Shown in pieces: positions 43,677 to 53,387 of a stretch of DNA of 64,000 nt. The stretch's first letter is position 1. Each line of letters opens with the position of its first letter. The translations under genes were made by a program, and so were the position numbers. A model generated the notes under the pieces. That model was not told the origin of the DNA. It worked only from the letters and a program-made list of their open reading frames with translations, and did not search any database. This DNA comes from Mycobacterium lehmannii (GTDB taxonomy: Bacteria > Actinomycetota > Actinomycetes > Mycobacteriales > Mycobacteriaceae), in NCBI RefSeq assembly GCF_002245535.1, contig NZ_NKCN01000003.1, positions 1 through 64,000 on the forward strand, in the 5' to 3' direction.

Positions 43677-44512
43677 GCGCGTTGGGCGCAGAACCGGTGA
43701 CGGCGCCCGACCCGCCCAACGATTCACGGTGGGGCAGGCTGGTCTGGAACTTCCGCTATCACCCCAAGCGTGAGCTGTGGTTCGCGTGGTGGGTGATGGT
43801 GGTCTTCTACCAGTTGTACGGCGTGCTGTTCTTCCTCGTCACAAGGGTGCAACCGCCGCCGAGCCCCGACTGGGACACGCCGTTGATCGTGCAGTGGTTC
43901 GCCGATCGCCATCTCGGTCTGCTCAGCGGGTTCGGCGTCGTGTTCCTGATCTCGGGCATGTGTGCGCCGATGAATGCGCTTCTCGCATACTCGATGTGGC
44001 GGATGTCGGTAAGTCGTGTCTTCGCCTACTCGTACCTGATCATGTACTCGCTCGCTGCGCTGCCCGGCATGCTCGTGATGGCGATCGCGATGACCGTCGG
44101 CGCGCTCCGGCCGGACCGTGACCCCGAACTGATCGTGTGGATGTATGACTTCGCGTTCCTGTCGTTCAGCGGAACGATGGGTGTCTTCCTGGTCGGCTCG
44201 GTGGTCTGGCTGGTGGCGATCCTGCTCGACAAGAACAACGTGTTCCCGAAATGGTTCGCGTATCTGGGGCTGTGCAATGCGCTGACCGAAGTCGTCGTCG
44301 CACCGGCCTGGATCTTCCAACGCGGCGCATTCGCGTGGAACGGTGCGATCGCGTGGTGGATCAACATGGTCGTCTTCATCACCTACACCGCGGCGTTCAT
44401 CATGCTGCTGCGCAAAATGATCGAGCGGGAGGATTTCGGCACGGGACCGCTGCCCGATCTGCCGCCGAAAGACTCAACCGAAGCCACCGAAGCGGTGGAG
44501 GCGGCTCGATGA
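43673..44512 (+). CDS. Multi-pass membrane protein, unknown function (COX3 operon, gene 2)
   Basis: The 279-residue protein has a cytoplasmic-type N-terminus (RYHPKRELWFAWW), about six to seven helices and a Glu-rich C-terminal tail. It resembles the preceding protein in helix spacing and in the FAWNG motif. It is coupled by ATGA junctions to both neighbours, so it is likely part of one membrane complex with the COX3/COX4-like subunits. No catalytic motif is recognised. Confidence 0.75.
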   Translation: MSALGAEPVTAPDPPNDSRWGRLVWNFRYHPKRELWFAWWVMVVFYQLYGVLFFLVTRVQPPPSPDWDTPLIVQWFADRHLGLLSGFGVVFLISGMCAPMNALLAYSMWRMSVSRVFAYSYLIMYSLAALPGMLVMAIAMTVGALRPDRDPELIVWMYDFAFLSFSGTMGVFLVGSVVWLVAILLDKNNVFPKWFAYLGLCNALTEVVVAPAWIFQRGAFAWNGAIAWWINMVVFITYTAAFIMLLRKMIEREDFGTGPLPDLPPKDSTEATEAVEAAR

Positions 44513-45105
44513 CTGACGTCGTTGGCGCCGCGCCGAAACCGCTCGAGGATCAGCCGCAACGGCGAGTGCCCGGCCAGCCCGACATGTGGCTGTTCGTGTT
44601 GTTCGAGGCGCTGCTGTTCACCGGCTACTTCTCGGTCTACCTGGCTCTGCGCACGCAGAACGAGGATCTCTTCCTACAGTCCCAAGCCGATCTCGACCTG
44701 CGGATCGGAGTCTTCAACACCATTGTCCTGTTGACGAGTTCGTGGGCGATCGCCCGGTGCGTGCAAGCCGCGCGCGGCGGTTCGTACCGTTCGGCGACGA
44801 CGTACGCCTATGTGACCGTGGGTCTCGGGGTGACGTTCGTGGTGTCGAAGGTGTTCGAGTGGATTCTGGAGATCCGCATGGGGAACACGTTCACCAGCGC
44901 CGAGTTCTTCCAGCACTACTTCTTCCTCACGTCGCTGCACTGCATCCACGTGTTGATCGGCTTCATCGTGTTGGGTGTGGTCCTCTACCAGTTGCGCAGC
45001 CCGGCGCGACGCTCGCAGGAACTCGTCGAAACGGGGGCAACGTACTGGCACACGGTCGATTTCCTGTGGGTGCTGATTTTCGCAATGCTCTACATCGTGA
45101 GGTGA
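44509..45105 (+). CDS. Heme-copper oxidase subunit III (COX3/NorE-like)
   Basis: A 198-residue, five-helix protein. The segment LHCIHVLIGFIVLG and the C-terminal YWHTVDFLWVLIFAMLY are hallmarks of subunit III. Five helices instead of seven match the NorE/CyoC branch. Subunit III has no redox centre; it stabilises subunit I and guides oxygen. No subunit I or II gene is in the window, so its partner is unclear: a distant oxidase or the two unknown membrane proteins upstream. Confidence 0.88.
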   Translation: MTDVVGAAPKPLEDQPQRRVPGQPDMWLFVLFEALLFTGYFSVYLALRTQNEDLFLQSQADLDLRIGVFNTIVLLTSSWAIARCVQAARGGSYRSATTYAYVTVGLGVTFVVSKVFEWILEIRMGNTFTSAEFFQHYFFLTSLHCIHVLIGFIVLGVVLYQLRSPARRSQELVETGATYWHTVDFLWVLIFAMLYIVR

Positions 45106-45108
45106 CCG

Positions 45109-45402
45109 GTGAGCAACACCATGAACAAGAGACTCGTCATCGCCTGGGCGATCCTGACCTTGCTGACGCTCGTCTACGTCTGGATGGATGGGGCGGTCGA
45201 TCAGAACGGCACCCTGAAGGCCAGCACCGTGGTCACCGTCAGCGCGATCGTGATCGCTCTGATCAAGGTGCGCATCATCTTTCGGGAGTTCATGGAGGTA
45301 CGCCACGCCCCGGACTGGCTGCGCCGCCTCACCGACGGCTGGGTGGTTCTGGTCGCCACCTGCCTGTTGAGCAGCTACTTCATCGGAATGGCGGTAGCCT
45401 GA
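45109..45402 (+). CDS. Prokaryotic cytochrome c oxidase subunit IV-like protein (NorF-like)
   Basis: A 97-residue, three-helix protein from GTG 45109 (ATG 45121 is possible). The middle helix reads ASTVVTVSAIVIALIKVRIIFREFMEVRHAP, matching the COX4_pro/NorF pattern. It follows the COX3-like gene by 3 bases. Such proteins help assemble oxidases and NO reductases. It is the last gene of the operon, followed by a hairpin. Confidence 0.82.
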   Translation: MSNTMNKRLVIAWAILTLLTLVYVWMDGAVDQNGTLKASTVVTVSAIVIALIKVRIIFREFMEVRHAPDWLRRLTDGWVVLVATCLLSSYFIGMAVA

Positions 45403-45407
45403 GCGGC

Positions 45408-45470
45408 ACTCGACGCTGAGTGTGCGGTTCGATACGCAACACGCCGCGATGAGCGTATCGGGTCGCACAG
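45408..45470. terminator. Hairpin between convergent operons
   Basis: Bases 45421-45437 and 45453-45469 form an imperfect inverted repeat (GCGTATCG arm perfect, then a 3-base mismatch, then CGCACA), with further matching flanks. It lies between the COX4-like stop and the end of the convergent flavoprotein gene, so it is probably a bidirectional terminator. Confidence 0.5.
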
Positions 45471-45500
45471 TCGAGCACCGGCGGGCGTTCGAACCATGAG

Positions 45501-47105
45501 CTACACGCGCGCGGAGGCGGCAAGGCCCGCACGGTAGCCGAACACCATTGCGGGGCCGATCGTTCCACCGGCACCGCCGTACGCCTTGCCGGTTGCCCCG
45601 GCCATCGCATTGCCCGCAGCGAACAAACCCGGGATCGCCGACCCGTTGACGTGCAGCACCCGGCCGTCGCTGTCGGTGCGAGGGCCGCCCTTGGTGCCCA
45701 TCGCGCCGATCGACACCGGCACCGCATAGTAGGGCGGCGTGTCGATCGGGCCGAGGGTGCGGCCGGCGGGTGTCGCCGCCTTGTCGTCGCCCCAGTACCC
45801 GTCGTAAGCGCTCGAGCCCCGCGCGAAATCCGGATCGCGATCGTGGGCGACGCCGTCGTTCCAGGATTGCAGCGTGCGTGCCAACCCGTCGGGGTCGATG
45901 CCGGTCTTCTCGCCGAGCTCCACCAGGTCCTTCGACGGTGAGAACCAGTCGGGGGCAGGGCCATCGGGTTCGATGCCGAGGAATCCGTACTTCTTGAGGT
46001 GCAGCGAGTCGAAGACGATCCACGCCGGATCGTTGGCATACCCGAGCTTGGGATCGAGATAGTGGAACGGCCCCGCCATCGAGTTGTACTCGCCGGCCTC
46101 GTTCAGGAAGCGCTTACCCGCCCGGTTGACGATGATGCTGCGCGGACGGGTCCTTTCCAGACGGACGCTGCGGCTGCGCGGCTGACCTCCGAACGTGTCT
46201 CCGGGAAGTTGCACGATCGGCACCCACCACGCCTCGCCCATGTTGGCCAGGTCGGCGCCGTGCGCCATCGCCATCCGCAGGCCGTCTCCGGTGTTGTTGG
46301 GCGGTGAGACGGGTCCGCGCATCGGCCCCCGCAGGTACGCCTCGACCAGCTTGCGGTCCCACTCGAACCCGCCGGTTCCCAGGATCACGCCTCGACGTGC
46401 CCGCACGGTGAACTCGTTGCCGTCCTGCGAGATTCGAGCGCCGGTGATGCCGAGGGGGTCGGAGAGCAGTTCGACCGCGCGCGTGTTGGTCCGCGGCGTC
46501 ACACCGAGGTTCAGCAGCCCCTTCAACAGCCCGGCGACCAGCGCCGTGCCCGCCACGCAGTAGTCGCCGGATTCGTCGTCGACCGAGGCGTGGATGCGCG
46601 CACGGGTCTCGGCGTCGATGCCGACGTTGCTGAAATCCGCCGGAAACGACGTGATGCGGTCGCGCCACTCACCGAGCAGGCTCAAGTCGAAAGGCTTCGC
46701 GTTGAGCGAACGCCCACCGGAGGGCCGCCCACCGGGCAGCTCGGGCTTGTAGTCGGGGAACCCCTCGGCAACCTCGAAACGCAGATCACTGTGTGCCTCA
46801 ACGAAATCGAGCATCTCGGGGCCGGTGCGCACGAATGTCTCGACGAGGTCGTCGTCCATGTATCCCAGCGATTGGGCGCGCAGGTAGGCCATCGCGTCAT
46901 CGACGCTCAGCTCACCCGCGGCGGCCCGGTTGTGCGCGGGTATCCAGATGATCCCACCCGACACCGCCGTCGTGCCACCCACGGTCCCGGCCTTCTCGTA
47001 GATTTCCACCGAAGCGCCATTGGCCGCCGCGGCGAGCGCCGAGGTCAGACCGGCCCCGCCGCTACCGAGTACGACCACGTCGACGTCATGATCCCAATCC
47101 GTCAC
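45501..47105 (-). CDS. FAD-dependent dehydrogenase, 3-ketosteroid delta1-dehydrogenase-like (copy A)
   Basis: From GTG 47105 (GGAAGGAG site) the protein has 534 residues. The N-terminal FAD motif VVLGSGGAGLTSALAAAANG is followed by GGTTAVSGG, and the C-terminus has GKAYGGAGGTIGPAM with Tyr509 and Gly513 in the spacing of the KstD residues Tyr487 and Gly491. The KstD/fumarate-reductase-like family desaturates 3-ketosteroid rings or reduces enones. The substrate is inferred from the family. It lies downstream of, and is probably co-transcribed with, the IclR gene. Confidence 0.85.
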   Translation of the reverse strand: MTDWDHDVDVVVLGSGGAGLTSALAAAANGASVEIYEKAGTVGGTTAVSGGIIWIPAHNRAAAGELSVDDAMAYLRAQSLGYMDDDLVETFVRTGPEMLDFVEAHSDLRFEVAEGFPDYKPELPGGRPSGGRSLNAKPFDLSLLGEWRDRITSFPADFSNVGIDAETRARIHASVDDESGDYCVAGTALVAGLLKGLLNLGVTPRTNTRAVELLSDPLGITGARISQDGNEFTVRARRGVILGTGGFEWDRKLVEAYLRGPMRGPVSPPNNTGDGLRMAMAHGADLANMGEAWWVPIVQLPGDTFGGQPRSRSVRLERTRPRSIIVNRAGKRFLNEAGEYNSMAGPFHYLDPKLGYANDPAWIVFDSLHLKKYGFLGIEPDGPAPDWFSPSKDLVELGEKTGIDPDGLARTLQSWNDGVAHDRDPDFARGSSAYDGYWGDDKAATPAGRTLGPIDTPPYYAVPVSIGAMGTKGGPRTDSDGRVLHVNGSAIPGLFAAGNAMAGATGKAYGGAGGTIGPAMVFGYRAGLAASARV

Positions 47106-47134
47106 GTGCTGCTCCTTCCGGCTGGAGTGACCCT

Positions 47135-47995
47135 CTAGTTGAGGATCGTGGACAACTCGTCGGCCGCCCTGATGACTGCGTCTCTGCCGCGCGTCAGGAC
47201 GTCCTCGCGGTGCGAGATGAGGTTGATACATGTCGGCGGCGCGGGTGGCCGTCGGCGCACCGGGACCGCGAGGCCGTAGGTGTCCGGCTCGATCTCGCCG
47301 TGGGTGATCACCCACCCCTGCTCCCGCGTCTGCGGCACCAGATCACGCTCGCCGGGGCGCGGCGGCATGCTCGCCAGCAACGCGATTCCGGCGGCGCCGC
47401 GGTCCAGCCCATAGCGGCTGCCCTCATGGAAGGACAGTTGATAGAAGACGTTGGTCGGCACGACAACGGCGATCGCGACTTGCTGATCGCCCTCGGCGAC
47501 GAGAAGCGACACCGTGCTCGAGAGTTCGTCGGCCAGACCCCGCAGGGTCGGCAGGCTCAGCTGGCGAACGTTGTTGTCGAAGGACGCCCCGAGCACCGCC
47601 AGCGCCGCGGCCGAGCGGTAGCGGCCGTCCTCGCCCTTGGCCACCAACCGGAACTGCGACAGCGTCGACAACAACCGGTAGGCAATGGTCCGGTGCACAC
47701 CGATGTCGTCGGCGACCTGCTGGGCGGTCAGGCCGGTGGGGGAGCTGGCCACCAGCTGCAAGGCGGCCAACCCTCTGGCCAGCGTCTGCGAGCCGGGCGC
47801 CCCGTTCGGCACGGCGCCGATCGGCTCCGGCCCCGGGCGGGCTCCGCCCTGCTCCACCCGATGTCGGGCTCCGCCCTGCTCCACCCGATGTCGGGCTCCG
47901 CCCTGCTCCACCCGATGTCGGGCTCCGCCCTGCTCCACCCGATGTCGGGCTCCGCCCTGCTCCACCCGATGTCGGGCTCCGCCCTCCGAAGGCAT
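47135..47995 (-). CDS. IclR-family regulator with N-terminal tandem repeat
   Basis: The 286-residue protein has its winged helix at about 60-115 (RGLAALQLVASSPTGLTAQQVADDIG, then HRTIAYRLLSTL) and a C-terminal ligand domain. Residues 5-49 are five copies of the nonapeptide GGARHRVEQ, encoded by the 27-bp repeat. An internal start after the repeat is possible, so the repeat could be untranslated. Like MhpR of E. coli it is divergent from mhp-type genes and is the likely local regulator. Confidence 0.85.
   Translation of the reverse strand: MPSEGGARHRVEQGGARHRVEQGGARHRVEQGGARHRVEQGGARHRVEQGGARPGPEPIGAVPNGAPGSQTLARGLAALQLVASSPTGLTAQQVADDIGVHRTIAYRLLSTLSQFRLVAKGEDGRYRSAAALAVLGASFDNNVRQLSLPTLRGLADELSSTVSLLVAEGDQQVAIAVVVPTNVFYQLSFHEGSRYGLDRGAAGIALLASMPPRPGERDLVPQTREQGWVITHGEIEPDTYGLAVPVRRRPPAPPTCINLISHREDVLTRGRDAVIRAADELSTILN
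47839..47984. repeat. 27-bp tandem repeat, five full copies
   Basis: Five direct copies of a 27-bp unit occupy 47839-47973, followed by a partial copy to 47984. They appear identical, and the unit keeps the reading frame of the IclR gene on the minus strand (nonapeptide GGARHRVEQ). Direct tandem order without spacers excludes CRISPR. Such identical units usually vary in number between strains. Confidence 0.9.
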
Positions 47996-48100
47996 GGCGT
48001 CCCTTCCTCGACTTCCCTTGACATCTAGCTGCCGTGAGAGTGATGCTCTGACTATAGTGCACGTGGGTGTGCGATAAATGAGCAGAGTGCTTACAAAATA

Positions 48101-48117
48101 CGAGAATTCGATTCTCG
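48101..48117. promoter_or_regulatory. GAGAAT-N3-ATTCTC operator, site 3
   Basis: CGAGAATTCGATTCTCG has 7-bp perfect arms. It lies 20 bp before the hydrolase start and 106 bp before the IclR start. It shares arms with the sites at 35011 and 40181, indicating joint control of the acyl-CoA and meta-cleavage genes. Confidence 0.68.
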
Positions 48118-48136
48118 CGGTCAAGAGAGGGTAAGC

Positions 48137-49057
48137 GTGTCTGAATCGGATTCGCTGGTGGCGTCCGCGGCGGCCGATGGGCGTTCGGAGGCAATCGAAT
48201 TCGAGAGCGTCTGGAGCGATCTGCAGGGCGTCTCGTTCGCTCAGGGCTACCTCGACGCCGCTGGGACCCGTACCCGCTATCTGCACGCCGGTGACACCGA
48301 CAAGCCGGTGCTCGTTTTCCTGCACGGCTCCGGTGGGCATGCGGAGGCCTACGTGCGCAACCTGCAGGCGCACGCCGAGCACTTCTCGGTCTGGTCGATC
48401 GACATGCTCGGCCACGGCTACACCGACAAACCCGGCCATCCGCTGGAAGTGGGCCACTACGTCGACCATCTGATGGCGTTCCTCGACGCCGTCGGGACCG
48501 ACCGCGCCCACATCAGCGGTGAGTCGCTCGGTGGTTGGGTCGCGGCGCGATTCGCGGTCGACCACCCCGACCGATTGGACCGACTGGTGCTCAACACCGC
48601 GGGCGGCTCGCAGGCCGATCCCGAGGTGATGAAGCGGATCATCACGCTGTCCATGGCCGCCGCCGAGAACCCGACGTGGGAGACGGTGCAGGCCCGCATC
48701 AAGTGGCTGATGGCCGACAAGACCAAGGATTACGACGACATCGTCGCGAGCAGGCAGCGGGTGTACCGGCAGCCGGGGTTCGTCGCGGCGATGCGCGACA
48801 TCATGGCGCTGCAGGACCCGGAGATCCGCGCACGCAACCTCCTCGGGCCCGACGAGTACGGATCGATCACTGCGCCGACCCTGGTGGTGTGGACCAGTGA
48901 CGACCCCACGGCCGACGTGACCGAGGGGCGACGCATCGCCTCGATGATCCCGGGCGCCCGCTTCGAGGTGATGCCCGGATGCGGCCACTGGCCCCAGTAC
49001 GAGGATCCCAAGACGTTCAACCGCCTGCACCTGGACTTCCTTTTGGGGCGGCTATGA
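48137..49057 (+). CDS. mhpC: Alpha/beta hydrolase, meta-cleavage product hydrolase (MhpC-like)
   Basis: A 306-residue C-C bond hydrolase. The oxyanion segment is [11 protein letters not shown], the nucleophile Ser130 lies in SGESLGG and the catalytic His284 in GCGHWPQYE; the Asp is in the TSDDPTADV region. MhpC/HsaD-type enzymes split the ring-opened product of extradiol dioxygenases. Position before an MhpA-type hydroxylase and an MhpB-type dioxygenase supports this. GTG 48137 is the start. It overlaps the next gene (ATGA). Confidence 0.88.
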   Translation: MSESDSLVASAAADGRSEAIEFESVWSDLQGVSFAQGYLDAAGTRTRYLHAGDTDKPVLVFLHGSGGHAEAYVRNLQAHAEHFSVWSIDMLGHGYTDKPGHPLEVGHYVDHLMAFLDAVGTDRAHISGESLGGWVAARFAVDHPDRLDRLVLNTAGGSQADPEVMKRIITLSMAAAENPTWETVQARIKWLMADKTKDYDDIVASRQRVYRQPGFVAAMRDIMALQDPEIRARNLLGPDEYGSITAPTLVVWTSDDPTADVTEGRRIASMIPGARFEVMPGCGHWPQYEDPKTFNRLHLDFLLGRL

Positions 49058-50754
49058 CGACGACCGACGTCGACGTCGTCATCGTCGGGGCAGGCCCGTC
49101 GGGTCTGACGCTGGCCAACATCCTTGGGCTGCACCGGGTCCGGACGCTGGTGGTCGAGGAACGCGACACGCTCATCGATTACCCCCGCGGCGTCGGTCTC
49201 GACGACGAGGCGCTGCGGACGTTCCAGTCGATCGGCCTGGTCGACCGGGTTCTGCCGCACACCGTGCCGAACCAGATCCTGCGGTTCTTCGACGCCAACC
49301 GAAGGCTGCTCGCCGAGATGGCACCGCCCGACGCCCGGTTCGGCTGGCCCAAACGCAACGGCTTCGTGCAACCGAAGGTCGATGCCGAATTGTTCGGCGG
49401 CCTGGACCGATTCGACAATGTGGAGGTCCGGTTCGGGTGTCGGATGGAGTCCTGCGTCGAGACCGACGACGCGGTGACGGTACAGTTCGGCGGCGACAAG
49501 CCGTCGGTCACGGCTCGTTACGTGGTCGGCTGCGACGGCGGCCGCAGCGCCACTCGCCGGCTGATGGGCGTGTCGTTCGACGGCACCACGTCGTCGACCC
49601 GCTGGCTGGTGGTCGACGTCGCCAACGACCCACTCGGCCATCCCAATAGTGAGGTCGGCGCCGACCCGGCGCGCCCCTATGTGTCGATCTCGATCGCCCA
49701 CGGCATCCGCCGCTTCGAATTCCTGATCCATCCTCACGAGACCGACGCAGAAGCCGACGATCCGGCGTTCGTCAGAAGAATGCTGGCGCAACGAGTCCCG
49801 TATCCCGAGCAGGTCGACATGATCCGGCACCGGGTCTACACGCACCATTCCCGCATCGCCGGTTCATTCCGCAAGGGCCGGATGCTTCTGGCCGGTGATG
49901 CCGCGCACTTGATGCCGGTCTGGCAGGGGCAGGGATACAACAGCGGTATCCGGGACGCGGCCAACCTCGGCTGGAAACTCGCTACGGTGGTGACCGGGCA
50001 GGCCGACGACGCCCTGCTGGACACCTACGACGTCGAGCGTCGCAAACACGCCCGCGCGATGATCGACCTGTCCACCATGGTCGGCCGCGTGATATCGCCG
50101 ACCAACCGCAGGGTCGCCGCGTTGCGGGACCGGATCATTCACGCCGCTTCCGTGGTTCCCTCGCTGAAGCGCTACATCCTCGAGATGCGTTTCAAGCCGA
50201 TGCCGCGCTATCAACAGGGCGCCGTGTTCCATTCCGCACCGGGTGCCGGTGCGGCAGGGGCGGTCTCGCCGACGGGCACGCTGTTCATCCAGCCGCGCGT
50301 CGACACCCGCACTGAGCAGAACGCGTTGCTTGACGACGTGCTCGGGCCGGGATTCGCGGTGCTGTGCTGGAGTAACAACCTGCGAGCGATCCTGGGCGAC
50401 AACGCGTTCAACCGATGGAAGGCGTTGGGTGCGGAGTTCATCGAGGCGCGTCCGATGACTCAGCTGCACTGGCCGGGTCACGACGACGACGATGTGGTGG
50501 TGATCGGTGACAGGACCGGTGCGCTCAAGGCGTGGTTCGACACCTACACCGACTCGGTGTTGTTCCTGCGGCCCGACCGCTGCATCGCCGGCGCCTGCAT
50601 CGCCCAGCGCGCCGCCGAACTGAGCGAATCTCTTTTCGACGTTCTGTGTCTGACCCAGGGAGGAGGCACCGGTTCTCATGGGCACACTGGCCCTGTGCTG
50701 CATGTCGCACAGCCCGCTACTGAACCTTCCGGGACCGTCACGGGATCTCCTTGA
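49054..50754 (+). CDS. mhpA: FAD-dependent aromatic hydroxylase (MhpA-like)
   Basis: The 566-residue class A flavin monooxygenase has the N-terminal [10 protein letters not shown] motif, the DG motif [12 protein letters not shown] (about 155-166) and [25 protein letters not shown] (about 283-307), as in 3-(3-hydroxyphenyl)propionate hydroxylase. It adds a hydroxyl group next to a phenolic OH using NAD(P)H and oxygen, making the catechol for ring cleavage. The last 77 bases overlap the dioxygenase gene in another frame, longer than other overlaps here. Confidence 0.88.
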   Translation: MTTTDVDVVIVGAGPSGLTLANILGLHRVRTLVVEERDTLIDYPRGVGLDDEALRTFQSIGLVDRVLPHTVPNQILRFFDANRRLLAEMAPPDARFGWPKRNGFVQPKVDAELFGGLDRFDNVEVRFGCRMESCVETDDAVTVQFGGDKPSVTARYVVGCDGGRSATRRLMGVSFDGTTSSTRWLVVDVANDPLGHPNSEVGADPARPYVSISIAHGIRRFEFLIHPHETDAEADDPAFVRRMLAQRVPYPEQVDMIRHRVYTHHSRIAGSFRKGRMLLAGDAAHLMPVWQGQGYNSGIRDAANLGWKLATVVTGQADDALLDTYDVERRKHARAMIDLSTMVGRVISPTNRRVAALRDRIIHAASVVPSLKRYILEMRFKPMPRYQQGAVFHSAPGAGAAGAVSPTGTLFIQPRVDTRTEQNALLDDVLGPGFAVLCWSNNLRAILGDNAFNRWKALGAEFIEARPMTQLHWPGHDDDDVVVIGDRTGALKAWFDTYTDSVLFLRPDRCIAGACIAQRAAELSESLFDVLCLTQGGGTGSHGHTGPVLHVAQPATEPSGTVTGSP

Positions 50755-51622
50755 CGACATCGAGACGGCGATATCGGGTGCACGCCGGTTCGTCGCCGAC
50801 TACGACCCCGAGCTCGTCGTCATATTCTCCCCGGACCACTACAACGGGTTCTTCTACCGGACGATGCCGCCGTTCTGCATCGGCACGGCCGCCCAGGGTG
50901 TCGGTGACTACGGCTCGCACGCAGGCCCGTTGAACGTGCCCGAAGACGTCGCGACCGACTGTGCCCGAGCGGTTCTGGAGTCGGGAATCGACGTCGCCAT
51001 CTCGGCGAGCATGGACGTCGATCACGGAACGGTCCAACCGTTGCAGAACCTGTTCGGAGATGCGACGTCGGTGCCGACGATCCCCGTGTTCATCAACTCG
51101 GTGGCCACCCCGCTCGGGCCGGTGCGCCGGGTGCGGGCGCTCGGCGCGGCGCTCGGCACCTTCCTCGCGACCCTCGACCAACGTGTCCTCGTCGTGGGCT
51201 CCGGTGGGCTGTCGCACGATCCGCCGGTGCCCACGTTGGCGACCGCGCCGCCCACCGCACTGGAACGGATCGTGCACGGTGCGCCCATGACAGCGGAGCA
51301 GCGGCAGGCCCGCCAGGTCGCGGTGATGGACGCCGCGCAGGCGTTCGCGCACGGCGAGAGCCCGTTGCAGCCGCTCAACCCGGAGTGGGACGCGGCTTTC
51401 CTCGAGCTGATCGACAACAACCGGCTCGCCGAGGTGGACGGCTGGTCCAACGAGTCGATCGAGCGCGAGGCCGGCCATTCGGCACACGAAGTACGCACGT
51501 GGATCGCGGCTTTCGCCGCTCTTGCCGCCCACGGCCCGTACCGCACCGAACAGCGGTTCTACCGGGCGGCACCGGAGTTGATCGCAGGGTTCGCGATCAG
51601 GACGGCGGTTCTGGATGTCTGA
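50678..51622 (+). CDS. mhpB: Extradiol dioxygenase, class III (MhpB-like)
   Basis: A 314-residue LigB-superfamily dioxygenase resembling 2,3-dihydroxyphenylpropionate 1,2-dioxygenase. Expected motifs are CMSHSPLLN at the N-terminus (metal His), [21 protein letters not shown] and [12 protein letters not shown]. It cleaves a catechol ring next to the hydroxyls with Fe(II) and O2. A GGGAGGAGG site lies inside the upstream gene. It overlaps the next gene by 8 bases. Confidence 0.9.
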   Translation: MGTLALCCMSHSPLLNLPGPSRDLLDDIETAISGARRFVADYDPELVVIFSPDHYNGFFYRTMPPFCIGTAAQGVGDYGSHAGPLNVPEDVATDCARAVLESGIDVAISASMDVDHGTVQPLQNLFGDATSVPTIPVFINSVATPLGPVRRVRALGAALGTFLATLDQRVLVVGSGGLSHDPPVPTLATAPPTALERIVHGAPMTAEQRQARQVAVMDAAQAFAHGESPLQPLNPEWDAAFLELIDNNRLAEVDGWSNESIEREAGHSAHEVRTWIAAFAALAAHGPYRTEQRFYRAAPELIAGFAIRTAVLDV

Positions 51623-53387
51623 CAACAAGTTCGACCACACCGTCGACGTGCTTGTCGTCGGGTCAGGTGGCGGCGGAATGACCGCGGCGCTGGCCGCTGA
51701 CGCGTTCGGTCTTGACACGCTCATCGTCGAGAAGTCGGCGCACTTCGGCGGGTCCACCGCGTTGTCCGGCGGCGGCATCTGGGTGCCCGGCGCACCGTCA
51801 CAGCGCAAGGCGGGTTACGTGCCGGATCCCGACGGCGTCGTGGAGTACCTACGCCAGATCACCGGAGGACTGGTCAGCGACGCGCGTCTGCGCCAGTACG
51901 TCGATGCCGCTCCGGAGATGATGGAGTTCCTCGAAAAGCGCAGCCCGTGGTTCGAATTCGTGTGGAAGCCGGGCTACGCGGACTACTACCCGGAGCTGCC
52001 GGGCGGGTCGGCACAGGGCAGCACGATCAATGTGCCCGCCATCGACCTGCGCAAGCTGGGCGACGCGGAGCAGCATCTGCTGCAGCCACTCGCGCTGGCG
52101 CCGAAGGGAATCTGGTTCGCGCCCAAGGACCTTCGGTTGTTCTACCAGGTTCGCCAGAACTGGCGCGGCAAGGCCGTTCTCGTCAAGTTGATCTGGCGGA
52201 TGTTCCGGGCCCGGGTTCTCGGTGACCGGATGGCGGCCATCGGCCAGTCGCTGGCCGCCCGCATGCGGCTGGCGCTCAAGCAGCACGACGTCCCGCTGTG
52301 GCTGAACGCGCCGATGAGCGAACTGATCACCGACGTCGACGGAGCGGTGATCGGGGCGGTGGTGGAGCGTGACGGTCGTCAGCAGCGCATCGGAGCCCGG
52401 CACGGCGTGATCCTGGCCGCGGGTGGATTCGACCACGACATGGAGTGGCGCCGCCAGCACCTGCCGCTGCTCGAAAAGGATTGGAGCTTCGGCAATCCGG
52501 CGTCCATGGGCGACGCCATCCGGGCGGGGGAGAAGGTGGGCGGCTCGACCGATCTGCTCGACGAGGCTTGGTGGTTTCCCGCGATCTGCTGGCCCGACGG
52601 ACGGCTGCAGTTCATGCTCAATGAGCGCATGATGCCGTCGCAGTTCGTGGTCAACGGCGAGGGTAAGCGATTCATCAACGAGGCCGCCCCCTACATGGAC
52701 TTCGCGCACGCGATGATCGAGGGACAGAACAGCGGGGTCACACACATTCCGTGCTGGCTGATCACCGACATCCGGTCGTTTCACCGGTACGTGGTCGCCG
52801 GGCACCTGCCGATCCCCAAGATTCCATTCGCGCCGGTGCCGACCGGCTGGAAGGTGCCCAAGGCGTGGCTGGAATCCGGTGTGGTGCATGAGGGAAGCAG
52901 CTTCGAGGAACTCGCGGCCAAGATCGGTGTTCCGCCGGCACAACTGCGCCAGACCGCCGAGCGGTTCAACGAACTGGCGCGCAACGGCCACGACGACGAC
53001 TTCAACCGCGGGGACTCGGCCTACGACAACTACTACGGTGACCCCACCCTGCCGAACCCGAACCTGCACCCGCTGGGCAAGCCGCCCTACTACGCGTTCC
53101 AAATCATCCTGGGCGACCTGGGCACCTCCGGAGGTCTGCGCACCGACGAGTTCGCCAGGGTGCTGCGCGCCGACGACCGCGTCATCGAGGGCCTCTACGC
53201 GGTCGGCAACACGTCGGCCGCGGTGATGGGCCGCAGTTACGCGGGCGCCGGTGCCACCATCGGCCCGGCGATGACCTTCGGCTATGTCGCGGCCAAGCAC
53301 ATCGCCGAGCAGCTGTCCGGCTCTGGAGTTCAGACCGGAACTAGTACCGATTCGACACTCGATACACATCGGAAGGTAACGAAATGA
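51615..53387 (+). CDS. FAD-dependent dehydrogenase, 3-ketosteroid delta1-dehydrogenase-like (copy B)
   Basis: A 590-residue flavoprotein with FAD motif [15 protein letters not shown] (14-28), [14 protein letters not shown], and the C-terminal [15 protein letters not shown] in which Tyr542 and Gly546 have the KstD spacing. It is longer than copy A and closer to KstD length with an insertion near residues 170-215. The meta-cleavage genes around it suggest work on a steroid-derived or other cyclic enone. It overlaps both neighbours (8 and 4 bases). Confidence 0.86.
   Translation: MSDNKFDHTVDVLVVGSGGGGMTAALAADAFGLDTLIVEKSAHFGGSTALSGGGIWVPGAPSQRKAGYVPDPDGVVEYLRQITGGLVSDARLRQYVDAAPEMMEFLEKRSPWFEFVWKPGYADYYPELPGGSAQGSTINVPAIDLRKLGDAEQHLLQPLALAPKGIWFAPKDLRLFYQVRQNWRGKAVLVKLIWRMFRARVLGDRMAAIGQSLAARMRLALKQHDVPLWLNAPMSELITDVDGAVIGAVVERDGRQQRIGARHGVILAAGGFDHDMEWRRQHLPLLEKDWSFGNPASMGDAIRAGEKVGGSTDLLDEAWWFPAICWPDGRLQFMLNERMMPSQFVVNGEGKRFINEAAPYMDFAHAMIEGQNSGVTHIPCWLITDIRSFHRYVVAGHLPIPKIPFAPVPTGWKVPKAWLESGVVHEGSSFEELAAKIGVPPAQLRQTAERFNELARNGHDDDFNRGDSAYDNYYGDPTLPNPNLHPLGKPPYYAFQIILGDLGTSGGLRTDEFARVLRADDRVIEGLYAVGNTSAAVMGRSYAGAGATIGPAMTFGYVAAKHIAEQLSGSGVQTGTSTDSTLDTHRKVTK

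Noticed and set aside
47839..47984. Possible CRISPR array
   Set aside because: The units are direct tandem copies with no spacers, they stay in frame with the IclR gene, and no cas gene is present.
47996..49030. Upstream extension of the IclR frame over the hydrolase gene
   Set aside because: It is antisense to the well-conserved MhpC-like gene and crosses the divergent promoter with the operator.
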